Positions 46,703-54,714 of a stretch of 64,000 bases of DNA are shown in pieces (the stretch's first letter is position 1; the number at the start of each line of letters is the position of its first letter). The position numbers were made by a program, and so were the translations under genes. The notes beneath the pieces were generated by a model, which ran no database searches, had not been told where the DNA came from, and worked only from the letters and a program-made list of their open reading frames with translations. Source of the DNA: Sphingomonas oryzagri (GTDB lineage Bacteria; Pseudomonadota; Alphaproteobacteria; Sphingomonadales; Sphingomonadaceae); contig NZ_JARYGZ010000001.1 in assembly GCF_029906645.1 (NCBI RefSeq), forward strand, positions 186,001 to 250,000, in the 5' to 3' direction.

Positions 46703-47245
46703 TCAGCTGGTTGCCGGGCGCAGGGGGCCGGGCGGCACGACCGTTTCGATCAGGCCCGTCGCCACATCGTAGACCAGGCCCGTGACGATCGTGCCGTCGG
46801 CCAGTTGCTCATTGGCCCGGAGCGCGGCGATGTCATGGGCCACGGCCTTGTGGGGGTCGGTGACGTGCATGGTGTCGAGCGCGTCGCGCCCCACGCCCAG
46901 GTGCCGGGCCAGCAGGTCGGGCGCCTGATGATAGCACCCGATGATCCCGCAATCGCTGTGGTGGAGCAGCACGAGGTTGCGCACGCCTCCCGGTCGCCCC
47001 GCCGCCTGCGCCACGACGCGCAGCACGCCGAGCGTGTCGATCAGGTGTTCGTCGACGCGCCCGCCGACATTGCGGATGACAGCGGCCTCGCCCTGCGCCA
47101 GCCCCAGCACGAGGGCCGGATCGACGCGGGGATCGACGCAGCCGACCACGATGGTTCCGGTCGAGGGCATCATGGTGAGATCGGCTGCGAAGTCGTTCCG
47201 GGCGAAAGCCGCGTTGCGGTCTGTCAGGGTGTCGAGGAAATCCAT
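46703..47245 (-). CDS. Beta-class carbonic anhydrase
   Basis: 180 aa from MDFLDTLTDRNAAFARND; the longer frame adds 26 codons without features. Zinc ligands and dyad are in VVGCVDPRVDPALVLG (Cys, Asp, Arg) and LLHHSDCGIIGCY (His and Cys). AVIRNVGGRV is the usual substrate strand. It interconverts CO2 and bicarbonate. It heads the leftward block MBL-DUF442-hydrolase, with 65 bases to the MBL gene. Confidence 0.9.
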   Translation of the reverse strand: MDFLDTLTDRNAAFARNDFAADLTMMPSTGTIVVGCVDPRVDPALVLGLAQGEAAVIRNVGGRVDEHLIDTLGVLRVVAQAAGRPGGVRNLVLLHHSDCGIIGCYHQAPDLLARHLGVGRDALDTMHVTDPHKAVAHDIAALRANEQLADGTIVTGLVYDVATGLIETVVPPGPLRPATS

Positions 47246-47288
47246 GGTCCTTGCTCCTGTATGTGAGGATAGGCGCGGGATGCCGGAC

Positions 47289-48170
47289 TTATCCGCCCAG
47301 CGCCGTGCGATTGGCCTCGGCAAAGGCCTGCACGGTCATGGGCGGGATGCCGGTGATCGACTCGATGATCCGGTCGGTGCCCTCGAACACGCCGTCGCGA
47401 TAATCGAAAGCAACGGCACACAGATGCTGGATGGTCTGTTCGGGCATGCCGCGCGCCTGAAGCTGGGCGCGATACGCCTCCACCTCCATCGGCTCATAGA
47501 CGATGGTGCGGCCCAGTTCCTCGCTCAGCGCCGCCGCGACGCCGTGATAATCCATCTCGACAGGGCCACAAAGCGGATAGGTCTTGCCCGCATGGGGCGC
47601 AGGGTCCGCCAGGATGGCGGCGATCACCCGGCCCTGATCCTGCGCGGCGATCGGCGCATGGCGCCCGGTGCCGAAGGGGAGGCGGAACATATTGTCGCGC
47701 GCGATGGTCTGCATCTGCGCGCCCCGTATCAGCCATTCGGCAAAGAAGGTGGGGCGCAGATGGGTGACCGGCACGCCCGACCAGTCGAACACGCGCTCGG
47801 ACATCCAGTGGTCGCGCGCCTGATGGCTGGCGGAGTCGCGTCGCGCCGAGATCTGCGACATGTTGACGATCGCCTTGACCCCGGCCTCCTGCGCAGCCTG
47901 CGCGAAATAGGCGGTGGCGGTGATGAGCCCAGGGAGCAGGGGATAGAGGAAATAGGCGCTGCTTACCCCGTCCATGGCCGCGCGGACGTCGTCGATCTCG
48001 AGCAGGTCACCCACGACGGTCTCGACACCCTGAGTACGCAACGCGGCGGCGCGCTCATCATCCTTGCGGAGCATGGCGCGGATATTGACGGGCATCTGTC
48101 GCAGGGCTTCGATGGCATGGCCGCCAGTGGCGCCGGTGCCGCCGGTAATGAGGATGGTCTGCTGGGTCAT
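47289..48170 (-). CDS. NmrA-like NAD(P)-binding SDR
   Basis: 293 aa of the atypical SDR/NmrA group: ILITGGTGATGGHAIEALRQ (GGxGxxG nucleotide site), VETVVGDLLEIDDVRAAMDGVSSAYFLYP, VNMSQISARRDSAS and VTHLRPTFFAEWLI. It lacks the full YxxxK catalytic pair, as is usual for NmrA/HSCARG-like proteins, which act as redox sensors or quinone oxidoreductases. Its promoter is a near copy of the one before the hydrolase at 49383, and both carry the same LysR-type operator. Confidence 0.87.
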   Translation of the reverse strand: MTQQTILITGGTGATGGHAIEALRQMPVNIRAMLRKDDERAAALRTQGVETVVGDLLEIDDVRAAMDGVSSAYFLYPLLPGLITATAYFAQAAQEAGVKAIVNMSQISARRDSASHQARDHWMSERVFDWSGVPVTHLRPTFFAEWLIRGAQMQTIARDNMFRLPFGTGRHAPIAAQDQGRVIAAILADPAPHAGKTYPLCGPVEMDYHGVAAALSEELGRTIVYEPMEVEAYRAQLQARGMPEQTIQHLCAVAFDYRDGVFEGTDRIIESITGIPPMTVQAFAEANRTALGG

Positions 48171-48218
48171 GGCCGCTTCCTATGATGCGAGGAGTGCGGG
48201 GCGGATGCCGCCGCGTCC

Positions 48219-48299
48219 TTCGATGCACAGGAGATCGGCCGTTGCGGCCTATGGCGGTAGCCGGTGTTTCAGGGTTTCACCTATGCGCCGCGCGCATGG
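48219..48299 (-). repeat. Left copy of an 81-bp inverted promoter repeat
   Basis: Read on the minus strand, this segment matches 49250-49330 at 74 of 81 positions without gaps. It is the promoter region of the NmrA-like gene (start 48170), about 50 bases before its ATG. The near-identity covers the operator palindrome, the direct repeat TGAAAC, and GGCCGATCTCC through GTGCATCGAA. Confidence 0.88.
48283..48297. promoter_or_regulatory. LysR-type operator for the NmrA-like gene
   Basis: ATGCGCCGCGCGCAT: arms ATGCGC/GCGCAT around three bases, with the T-N11-A spacing expected of a LysR box. It lies about 120 bases upstream of the NmrA-like ATG and immediately beyond the lysR stop, and is repeated at 49252. 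Confidence 0.65.
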
Positions 48300-48300
48300 G

Positions 48301-49182
48301 TCAGACCGGCTCGCCAAACCCCGCCTTGAGATAGGCCACCAGACTGCGCGCCGCGATGCGCGTCTGCCGCCCCAACGGGAAATAGGCATGGACCTCGACC
48401 GGCGGGCGCGCCCAATCGGTCAACAACGGCACCAGCGAACCATCCAGCATCTCCGGGCGGGGCCTTCGGCATGGGGTCGAGCAAATTCCCATTCCGGCGA
48501 TCGCGGCGACTACTGCGCCCTCGTTATCATTGACGCTGATGTGGGGTTGAAGATCGACCGCCACCTTCTCGCCCTCGCGTTCGAAGGCCCATGCCGCCAC
48601 TCCCGAAGGGCCGCCGATAATGCGATGATGCGTCAGATCTGCGGGGGTGATCGGCTCGCCGGCTTTGTCGAGATAGCGGCGCGAAGCCAAAATGACTCGT
48701 GGAATGGTCGTGATCTTCTGCGCGGTGGCGCTGGCGTCCGACAGCGTACCGAGCCGGATCGCAACATCCACCGCATCGCGCACCAGATCCTGGCGCTGGT
48801 CTTCCAGCAGGATCTGTAGCCGCAAGGCCGGATGCAACTCGGTGAAACCGGTCAGACGCGGGATCACCTCGAGATAGCCCATCGTGCTGGGCATGCTGAT
48901 ACGCACCAGTCCTTGAAGATCCTCGCCCTCCCGCACCACGTTCCGTGCATCTTCGATGGCATCGAGGATCGCCTCGGCACGAGCCAGAAATTCCGCTCCC
49001 GCCTCCGTAGGCACAACCGCGCGGGTCGTGCGCGAGAGCAACCGGGCACCCAGACCATCCTCAAGGTCCGCCACGATGCGTGAGGCCTGCGACTGCGACA
49101 GGCCGCATTCCCGTGCCGCTGCAGAGATGCTGCCAAGGCGGGCCACGCGCGCATAGAGGCGAAGAGTGAGAAAGTCTTTCAT
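48301..49182 (-). CDS. LysR-type transcriptional regulator
   Basis: 293 aa. N-terminal HTH MKDFLTLRLYARVARLGSISAAARECGLSQSQASRIVADLEDGLGARLLSRTTRAVVPTEAG, then a LysR substrate-binding domain (about 90-290: VRISMPSTMGYLEVIPRLTGF, VDVAIRLGTLSDASATAQKI). It lies between two inverted 81-bp promoter copies, one driving the NmrA-like gene leftward and one driving the hydrolase rightward. It very probably controls both. It is divergent from the hydrolase, the classic LysR arrangement. Confidence 0.92.
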   Translation of the reverse strand: MKDFLTLRLYARVARLGSISAAARECGLSQSQASRIVADLEDGLGARLLSRTTRAVVPTEAGAEFLARAEAILDAIEDARNVVREGEDLQGLVRISMPSTMGYLEVIPRLTGFTELHPALRLQILLEDQRQDLVRDAVDVAIRLGTLSDASATAQKITTIPRVILASRRYLDKAGEPITPADLTHHRIIGGPSGVAAWAFEREGEKVAVDLQPHISVNDNEGAVVAAIAGMGICSTPCRRPRPEMLDGSLVPLLTDWARPPVEVHAYFPLGRQTRIAARSLVAYLKAGFGEPV

Positions 49183-49249
49183 GCCGTCAACCTAACCGCA
49201 CACGCTCCGTCGGCGAAGGCATGTTCGGCAAGGGCTGGATCGTGCGCGA

Positions 49250-49330
49250 CCATGCGCCGGGCGCATAGGTGAAACCCTGAAACGCCGGCTACCGGCATCA
49301 GCCGCAAAGGCCGATCTCCTGTGCATCGAA
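49250..49330 (+). repeat. Right copy of the 81-bp inverted promoter repeat
   Basis: Matches the reverse complement of 48219-48299 at 74 of 81 positions. It lies in the divergent gap between lysR and the hydrolase (ATG 49383). After it the leaders diverge, then agree again at the ribosome site (AGGAAACGGCC versus AGGAAGCGGCC before the ATG). Confidence 0.88.
49252..49266. promoter_or_regulatory. LysR-type operator for the divergent hydrolase
   Basis: ATGCGCCGGGCGCAT, a 15-bp palindrome with T-N11-A, 70 bases from the lysR ATG and 117 from the hydrolase ATG. It could serve both autoregulation of lysR and activation of the hydrolase. It is the counterpart of 48283-48297. Confidence 0.68.
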
Positions 49331-49382
49331 CAACCCGGCGACGGCGCCGGGCACTGCGTCCCTCTTGCGACAGGAAACGGCC

Positions 49383-50246
49383 ATGACTGATTTTCATGAA
49401 CACCGCGTGCCCACTACCGGCGGCGACGTCTATGTGCGGGATTATCCGGGGGCGGGTCCGGCCTTCATGCTACTGCATGGCTTCCCGGACAACGGGCACA
49501 TCTACGACGACCTCATTTCGCACCTCGTTGCCGGTGGCCGACGCGCCATCACCATCGACTTCCTGGGCTTTGGTGCCTCCGACAAGCCCGAGCGGGCGCA
49601 ATACAGCTTTGCCCAGCAGCGCGGCGATGTCGAAGCGGTGCTCGACGCGCTGGCCCTGGAGACGGTGGTTCTGGTCGGCCACGATGCCGGCGGCCCGGCG
49701 GCGCTCAACCTGGCACTGCTTCGCCCCGAGCGCGTCGCATCGGTGGTTCTGATGAATGTGTTTTACGGCGAGGCGCCGGGCCTTCTGGTTCCGGAATTGA
49801 TCGAGATTTTCTCGCACAAGCCCCTCCAATCGCTCGCACATCATTTTCTTGCGAGCCCCGAGCAATTTGCCTGGCTGCTCGAGTTTCAGCGCCGGCTGTT
49901 GCTGGGCGATGCCTCCGCGCATGGCCGGGTCCGCTATGAGGAATTGCTGGGGCCGTTGATCGACGAGAATTTCCGCCAGCAGCCGAGCGCCGCCATCGCC
50001 TTTGCGCAGATGACCGGTCAGCTGAAGGATGAAATCGCCGCCAATACCAGCCGCATTCTCGCGTTGCGCCGCGCGGAGGTGCCCGTGCACCTGATCTGGG
50101 GCCGCAATGACCCCTATCTCCATCTCTCTACCGCGGCTTTCCTCCAGTCCCAGTTGCGCGAAGCCTCGCTGCACGCGCTGGACGCTGGTCACTGGCCGCA
50201 GATCGATGCCGCCGAAGATGTTGCCCGCATCATGCTCGACGCCTGA
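49383..50246 (+). CDS. Alpha/beta hydrolase, epoxide hydrolase/haloalkane dehalogenase-like
   Basis: 287 aa: FMLLHGFPDNGHIYDDLISHL (HG oxyanion), DFLGFGASDKP, and the nucleophile elbow VLVGHDAGGPAALNLAL, where the nucleophile is Asp rather than Ser. That is the feature of epoxide hydrolases and haloalkane dehalogenases. Acid and His are in LIWGRNDPYLHLS and DAGHWPQIDA. Substrate unknown. It starts just after a LysR-type operator. Confidence 0.87.
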   Translation: MTDFHEHRVPTTGGDVYVRDYPGAGPAFMLLHGFPDNGHIYDDLISHLVAGGRRAITIDFLGFGASDKPERAQYSFAQQRGDVEAVLDALALETVVLVGHDAGGPAALNLALLRPERVASVVLMNVFYGEAPGLLVPELIEIFSHKPLQSLAHHFLASPEQFAWLLEFQRRLLLGDASAHGRVRYEELLGPLIDENFRQQPSAAIAFAQMTGQLKDEIAANTSRILALRRAEVPVHLIWGRNDPYLHLSTAAFLQSQLREASLHALDAGHWPQIDAAEDVARIMLDA

Positions 50247-50336
50247 ACGCGACCGCGTGTTATGATTTGAAAGGCGGGGCGCACAGCGTCCCGCCACATC
50301 ATTTCTCCGCTGATTCTGGCGCTTACGGCCAGCACT

Positions 50337-51005
50337 TCAAGATTGTCGCGCTTCCGAATGCGCGATGCGCATGACGTCCTTCACATAGTCGATCAGGTCC
50401 GTGGTGTCGGCAGCGCTCAACTGGCCACCCATCCGCCCATAAGCCATGCCTTCGAGGAGATAATGGGCGATGTTGCCGGCTCGTGCGACGGATGGATCGG
50501 TATGGTCCCACCCGAACGTCTCTCGCGCGATCTCATGCCAGGCACGCAGGAAGGCGCCATAGCGTGTCGTCAGCAAGGTGGCGAGCTCCGGCTCCGACCG
50601 GGCGGCGAGCACCAGTTCCTGATAGGCGCGGAAATCGCGCTCGTGCAGATGGCGCCAGTGAGTATCGACGATATGGCCGATCAGATCGACATCTGCGGGC
50701 CGAGCCATGATGTCGGCCTGGAACTGTTGGAGCCTACGGGCATGGAGATGCTCGACGGCGCCCTGGAGTAACGCCAGCCGCGTCGGGAAATGATATTGCA
50801 TACCGCCGCGCGACACGCCTGCTTCGGCCGCGATGGCGGACACCGAGACATCCGAATAGGGGCGCTCCGCGAGGCATGTGATCGTCGTTTCGAGGACGTG
50901 GATGCGCATCGCCTCGCTTTTCGCGAACTGCCTCGCCGGCTTTGCCCGCCTGGGGAGCGTCGCCGTGTTCTTGATCGGTCGAAGATGCCTCATCCCCCCG
51001 AACAT
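50337..51005 (-). CDS. TetR-family regulator
   Basis: 222 aa. The N-terminal HTH at about 35-80 (MRIHVLETTITCLAERPYSDVSVSAIAAEAGVSRGGMQYHFPTRLALLQGAVEHL) is a clean TetR_N; the C-terminal ligand domain has no recognised subtype. A basic extension of about 30 residues precedes it, so the true start may be an internal Met such as residue 33. It is divergent from the VOC gene and the TonB/Rieske operon, its likely target. Confidence 0.9.
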   Translation of the reverse strand: MFGGMRHLRPIKNTATLPRRAKPARQFAKSEAMRIHVLETTITCLAERPYSDVSVSAIAAEAGVSRGGMQYHFPTRLALLQGAVEHLHARRLQQFQADIMARPADVDLIGHIVDTHWRHLHERDFRAYQELVLAARSEPELATLLTTRYGAFLRAWHEIARETFGWDHTDPSVARAGNIAHYLLEGMAYGRMGGQLSAADTTDLIDYVKDVMRIAHSEARQS

Positions 51006-51103
51006 AGCGAAGCGCCGTCGAATTTGGCTAGTGGCCTGATCTCCTCGCTAGGTGCGGGAAGCCGGCCGCCCGACCATGTTCCATGAAACGAGGGAGAAAG
51101 ATC

Positions 51104-51625
51104 GTGTTGAACGGGCTACGGCAACTGGGCTTTGTCGCTGGGGATGTTCTGTGGGGTGCGGAGCAGTGGATCGCCGCGACCGGCGCTGGGCCCTTTTTCT
51201 TGCTCGAAGGGGTCCGCTTCGCAGACTGGCGGGCACATGGCGTCGCGCAGGACATGGTGCTCGATATCGCCTTCGGGCAAAGCGGCGCGACGATGATCGA
51301 GGTCATCCGCCCACGTGGCGACTGGCCCTGCATCTATGGCGAACGGCCGCTCGCGCGGGATGCCATGATCCCGCATCATCACGGCTTTCTTGTCGATGAT
51401 CCGGATGGGACCGCCGTCGCGCTGGGGCTTGGCGAGGCCGCCGTCAGCGCGGCGCTCGGACCTGGCACGGCGCTGCGTTATTTCGACCTGCGTGCCAGCC
51501 TCGGCATGGTGATCGAACTGATCGAGGATTCCGAGGCCAGCCGCGGCTTTTTCGAACTGGCACGAAGCGCGGCGGAGGGATGGACCGGCGAGGATCCGCT
51601 TCGGCCGCTCGCCTGGTCCGCCTAG
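51104..51625 (+). CDS. VOC (glyoxalase-like) superfamily protein
   Basis: 173 aa with a GTG start chosen for the AGGGAG seven bases upstream; an ATG seven codons earlier lacks an SD. LRQLGFVAGDVLWGAEQWIAATGAGPF followed by DIAFGQSGATMIEVIRP and IPHHHGFLVDD resembles a glyoxalase/VOC fold as in methylmalonyl-CoA epimerase-like or dioxygenase-like proteins. The substrate is unknown. It lies between the TetR gene and the TonB receptor, in the direction of the latter. Confidence 0.7.
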   Translation: MLNGLRQLGFVAGDVLWGAEQWIAATGAGPFFLLEGVRFADWRAHGVAQDMVLDIAFGQSGATMIEVIRPRGDWPCIYGERPLARDAMIPHHHGFLVDDPDGTAVALGLGEAAVSAALGPGTALRYFDLRASLGMVIELIEDSEASRGFFELARSAAEGWTGEDPLRPLAWSA

Positions 51626-51747
51626 CCTTAGTCATAGTCCGCACGGTTTCCACCCCGTCCACGCATTGACAAACACGTCGGCTCGGCGCCTTTTTCCAAA
51701 AAAAGCAGGGCTGCTTGAAATGCAGCGAGCAAGGCGGGAGAAGGGTG

Positions 51748-53901
51748 ATGAAGGTGTTCTTGCGGCAGAATTGCGCGTGGGCCTGTCTGGCCACGGGGCT
51801 TGCGACGACGCTCTTGCCGGGCGTGGCGATCGCGCAGACGGCAGACGCCGCCGCTTCGACGCCGGCGTCGCAGGATATCGTCGTGACGGCGCAGCGGCGC
51901 GAACAGTCGCTGCAGTCGGTGCCGCAACCCGTGCAGGCGCTGGGCGGCACCCAATTGCTCCGTTCCGGTATCACCGACATCGCTGCGACCATCCAGCTCG
52001 TGCCCAGCGCGACGATCGGATCCACGATCTCGGCGGGCAGCAACGTATTCCAGATCCGCGGCGTCGCGGCGTCCGAGACGGACGGCGATGCGACGGTCGG
52101 CTATTATCTCGACAATTTCGCCTTCGCATTGCCCGGCCGGCCTTTCGCGCCGGCCGCCGATTTCTACGACCTCCAGCGTGTCGAAGTGCTGCGCGGCCCG
52201 TCCGGCACGCTTTACGGCCTCGGATCACTGGGCGGCACGATCAAGGTGCTCACCAACGACCCCGATCTCAACGCCTTCCACGGCTCGGTCCGGCTCAGCG
52301 CATCGGGAACCGATGGCGGACAGCCGAACGGCACCGCCGACGTCATGTTCAACGCACCGATCATTCCCGGCAAGCTCGCTGTCCGTGCTGTCGCCAGCTA
52401 CAATATGATCGGCGGCTACGCAGACGCGATCCCGTCCGGCGAGAAGAATGCCAACGACGCGCACAGCTTCACCGGGCGGGTCAAGGTGCTGGCTGAGCCG
52501 ACCGACAATCTGAAACTGCGATTCACCTATTGGCGCAATCAGTCCAACCAGAATTATTCCAATCGCCTGACCTATTTCGATCCGCCGGCGCTCGATCAGA
52601 CGTTCGGTATCGCGAATTCGAAATATTCAATCTACACCGGCGACATCGAATATGATCTCGGCTTCGCGACGCTGCAGAGTACGACCGGCTATATCAAGAA
52701 TACCGTCGTCACCAACAATGGCGGCGTGATCCCCGGTATCGGCCGCTTCGATTCCTTCTGGCCGCTGACGAGCACCAACTTCAACGAGGACGCGCGGCTG
52801 ACGTCGAACGGCAATGGCCCATTCAAATATATCGTCGGCGTCTTCTACACGAACGGCAAGACCGTCGGCGGACAAAGCGTGTCCTTGCCCGATTATGCGC
52901 TGCCAGGGATCACCGGCCTCGCGACGTTCAACGACAACACCCTGCGCAGCAAGGCTTATGCCATTTATGGTGAGGGCACCTATTCGTTCTTCGACCGAAA
53001 GGTCGATCTGACGATCGGCGGGCGCTATTATCACGAGAAGCGGCAATTTGACGAAAACAGCTCGATCACATTGATCTCGCTCGGCTCCACCACGCCGACC
53101 GTGGGTGTCGATCGGGCGCAGCACAGCACGTTCAACCCGCGCGTCAACCTGGCATGGCATATCGGCGATGGCATGGTGTACGCGGAGGTCGCCAAGGGTT
53201 TCCGCAGCGGCGCGATCACCTCGACCTCGATCATGGCCGGCGCCAATCTCGCGCTGGGCACCAATTTCTCCAATTCCTCGTCCCCGGACACGCTGTGGAA
53301 CTATGAGGGCGGGGTGAAATGGGGCCTGTTCGACAACAAGGTCCGCATCAGCCTTGCCGGCTATTATTTCGATTGGAAGCACGCGGCGATCGAGATTTCG
53401 CCGACGCTGCAGACGGTCGTCGTGCCGGTCGGCAACGTCCATGGCCGTGGTATCGATGGGGAGATCAACTGGCGCACGCCGTTGACCGGCCTCACCATCA
53501 ACCTGAGCGGCAACCATAACAAGACGACCATCGAGGACACGATCGCGCAAGTGGCGGTCAGCCTGCCGTGGCTGGCGCCCGGTCATCAACTGCCGGGCAC
53601 CGCAAAGACGACGTTCGCGATCTCCGGAACCTATACGCGGCCGATCAATTCCAAGGGTCTCGAATTCCGTGCCAGCGGCCGATACACCTATCGCTCGCGC
53701 CAACAGAGCGTGTTCGACGGTCGCTATGCGCCCTGGATCGGCCTTGGCGCCGCGCGGGCGGGTGTCGGCAACGACAGCTTCGATCTCGCCGTGTTCTCGG
53801 AGAATATCGGCAACACGCGGGGACCGTTGTCCGTTCCGGGCGGGCAATATCAGATCCCGTTCCCGCGCACGATCGGCCTCGCCTTCGAATATAAGTTCTG
53901 A
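51748..53901 (+). CDS. TonB-dependent outer-membrane receptor
   Basis: 717 aa. Signal peptide MKVFLRQNCAWACLATGL to IAQ, TonB box region SQDIVVTAQRREQSLQSVPQPV, plug domain to about 160 (VEVLRGPSGTLYGLGSLGGTIKVLTNDPD), then a 22-strand barrel ending in the terminal Phe IPFPRTIGLAFEYKF. The alphaproteobacterial IAQ/VVTAQRR form is common in sphingomonad receptors for aromatic or steroid substrates. It is the first gene of a collinear catabolic operon. Confidence 0.92.
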   Translation: MKVFLRQNCAWACLATGLATTLLPGVAIAQTADAAASTPASQDIVVTAQRREQSLQSVPQPVQALGGTQLLRSGITDIAATIQLVPSATIGSTISAGSNVFQIRGVAASETDGDATVGYYLDNFAFALPGRPFAPAADFYDLQRVEVLRGPSGTLYGLGSLGGTIKVLTNDPDLNAFHGSVRLSASGTDGGQPNGTADVMFNAPIIPGKLAVRAVASYNMIGGYADAIPSGEKNANDAHSFTGRVKVLAEPTDNLKLRFTYWRNQSNQNYSNRLTYFDPPALDQTFGIANSKYSIYTGDIEYDLGFATLQSTTGYIKNTVVTNNGGVIPGIGRFDSFWPLTSTNFNEDARLTSNGNGPFKYIVGVFYTNGKTVGGQSVSLPDYALPGITGLATFNDNTLRSKAYAIYGEGTYSFFDRKVDLTIGGRYYHEKRQFDENSSITLISLGSTTPTVGVDRAQHSTFNPRVNLAWHIGDGMVYAEVAKGFRSGAITSTSIMAGANLALGTNFSNSSSPDTLWNYEGGVKWGLFDNKVRISLAGYYFDWKHAAIEISPTLQTVVVPVGNVHGRGIDGEINWRTPLTGLTINLSGNHNKTTIEDTIAQVAVSLPWLAPGHQLPGTAKTTFAISGTYTRPINSKGLEFRASGRYTYRSRQQSVFDGRYAPWIGLGAARAGVGNDSFDLAVFSENIGNTRGPLSVPGGQYQIPFPRTIGLAFEYKF

Positions 53902-53907
53902 GGAGTC

Positions 53908-54702
53908 ATGGCGGCTTCCTCTCCCCCGTTGCAATCGGCTCGCCTGTCCGGGCGCGTCGCGCTCGTGACCGGCGCGCTCGGCGGCATCGGTGCGGCGATC
54001 GCCGCGCGCTTTGCGTCGGAGGGGGCGAGCGTGTGGCTGGCCGATCTCGCACCGGACGGCGTGGACAGGGCGCGGGAGATTGCAGGGGACGGCGCACGCT
54101 ATCTCCGTCTCGATGTCACCTGCGAGGCGGATTGGCAGGCTGCGGCAAAGCATATCGGCGGTAGCCTCGATATCCTCGTCAACAATGCCGGCATCGCGCC
54201 CACCGGCGACGTTGCCGACATGCCGGTCGATGACTGGCGGCGTGCGATGAGGGTGAACGCGGAGGGTGCGTTCCTGGGCGCCCGCACGATGCGCCCCCTG
54301 CTCGCCGAGGCCGGCGGCGGGGGACGCGGCTGGGCGAGCGTGATCAGCATCTCCTCGATCCTCGGCATGGTCGGCATGGCGCAGAGCAGCGCCTATGCGG
54401 CCAGCAAGGGGGCGGTGCGCATGCTCAGCCGATCGCTGGCTGTCGAATTTGCCTCAGCCGGTCTGCCGATCCGCGTGAATTCGGTGCATCCCGGCTTCGT
54501 CCGAACCGCGATGACCGAACGAGGGTCCGCCGAGATGGATGGGGAGGGCGATCTTCTCGCAGCGCTGGCCGCGATGACCCCGATGCGCCGGCTCGCCACC
54601 GCCGGGGAGATCGCGGCGGCGGTACTGTTCCTGGGATCCGATGAGAGCAGCTTCATCACCGGCGCCGAACTCGTGGTCGATGGCGGTTGGACAGCGCGAT
54701 AG
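53908..54702 (+). CDS. SDR-family oxidoreductase
   Basis: 264 aa classical SDR: ALVTGALGGIGAAIAARFASEGASV (TGxxxGIG), NNAGIAPTGD, SVISISSILG and catalytic YAASKGAV (Tyr-xxx-Lys), with the C-terminal FITGAELVVDGGW. Typically an NAD(P)-linked alcohol dehydrogenase. It is six bases from the receptor stop and 12 from the Rieske oxygenase start, in one operon. Confidence 0.93.
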   Translation: MAASSPPLQSARLSGRVALVTGALGGIGAAIAARFASEGASVWLADLAPDGVDRAREIAGDGARYLRLDVTCEADWQAAAKHIGGSLDILVNNAGIAPTGDVADMPVDDWRRAMRVNAEGAFLGARTMRPLLAEAGGGGRGWASVISISSILGMVGMAQSSAYAASKGAVRMLSRSLAVEFASAGLPIRVNSVHPGFVRTAMTERGSAEMDGEGDLLAALAAMTPMRRLATAGEIAAAVLFLGSDESSFITGAELVVDGGWTAR

Positions 54703-54714
54703 GAAGGTTTGACG

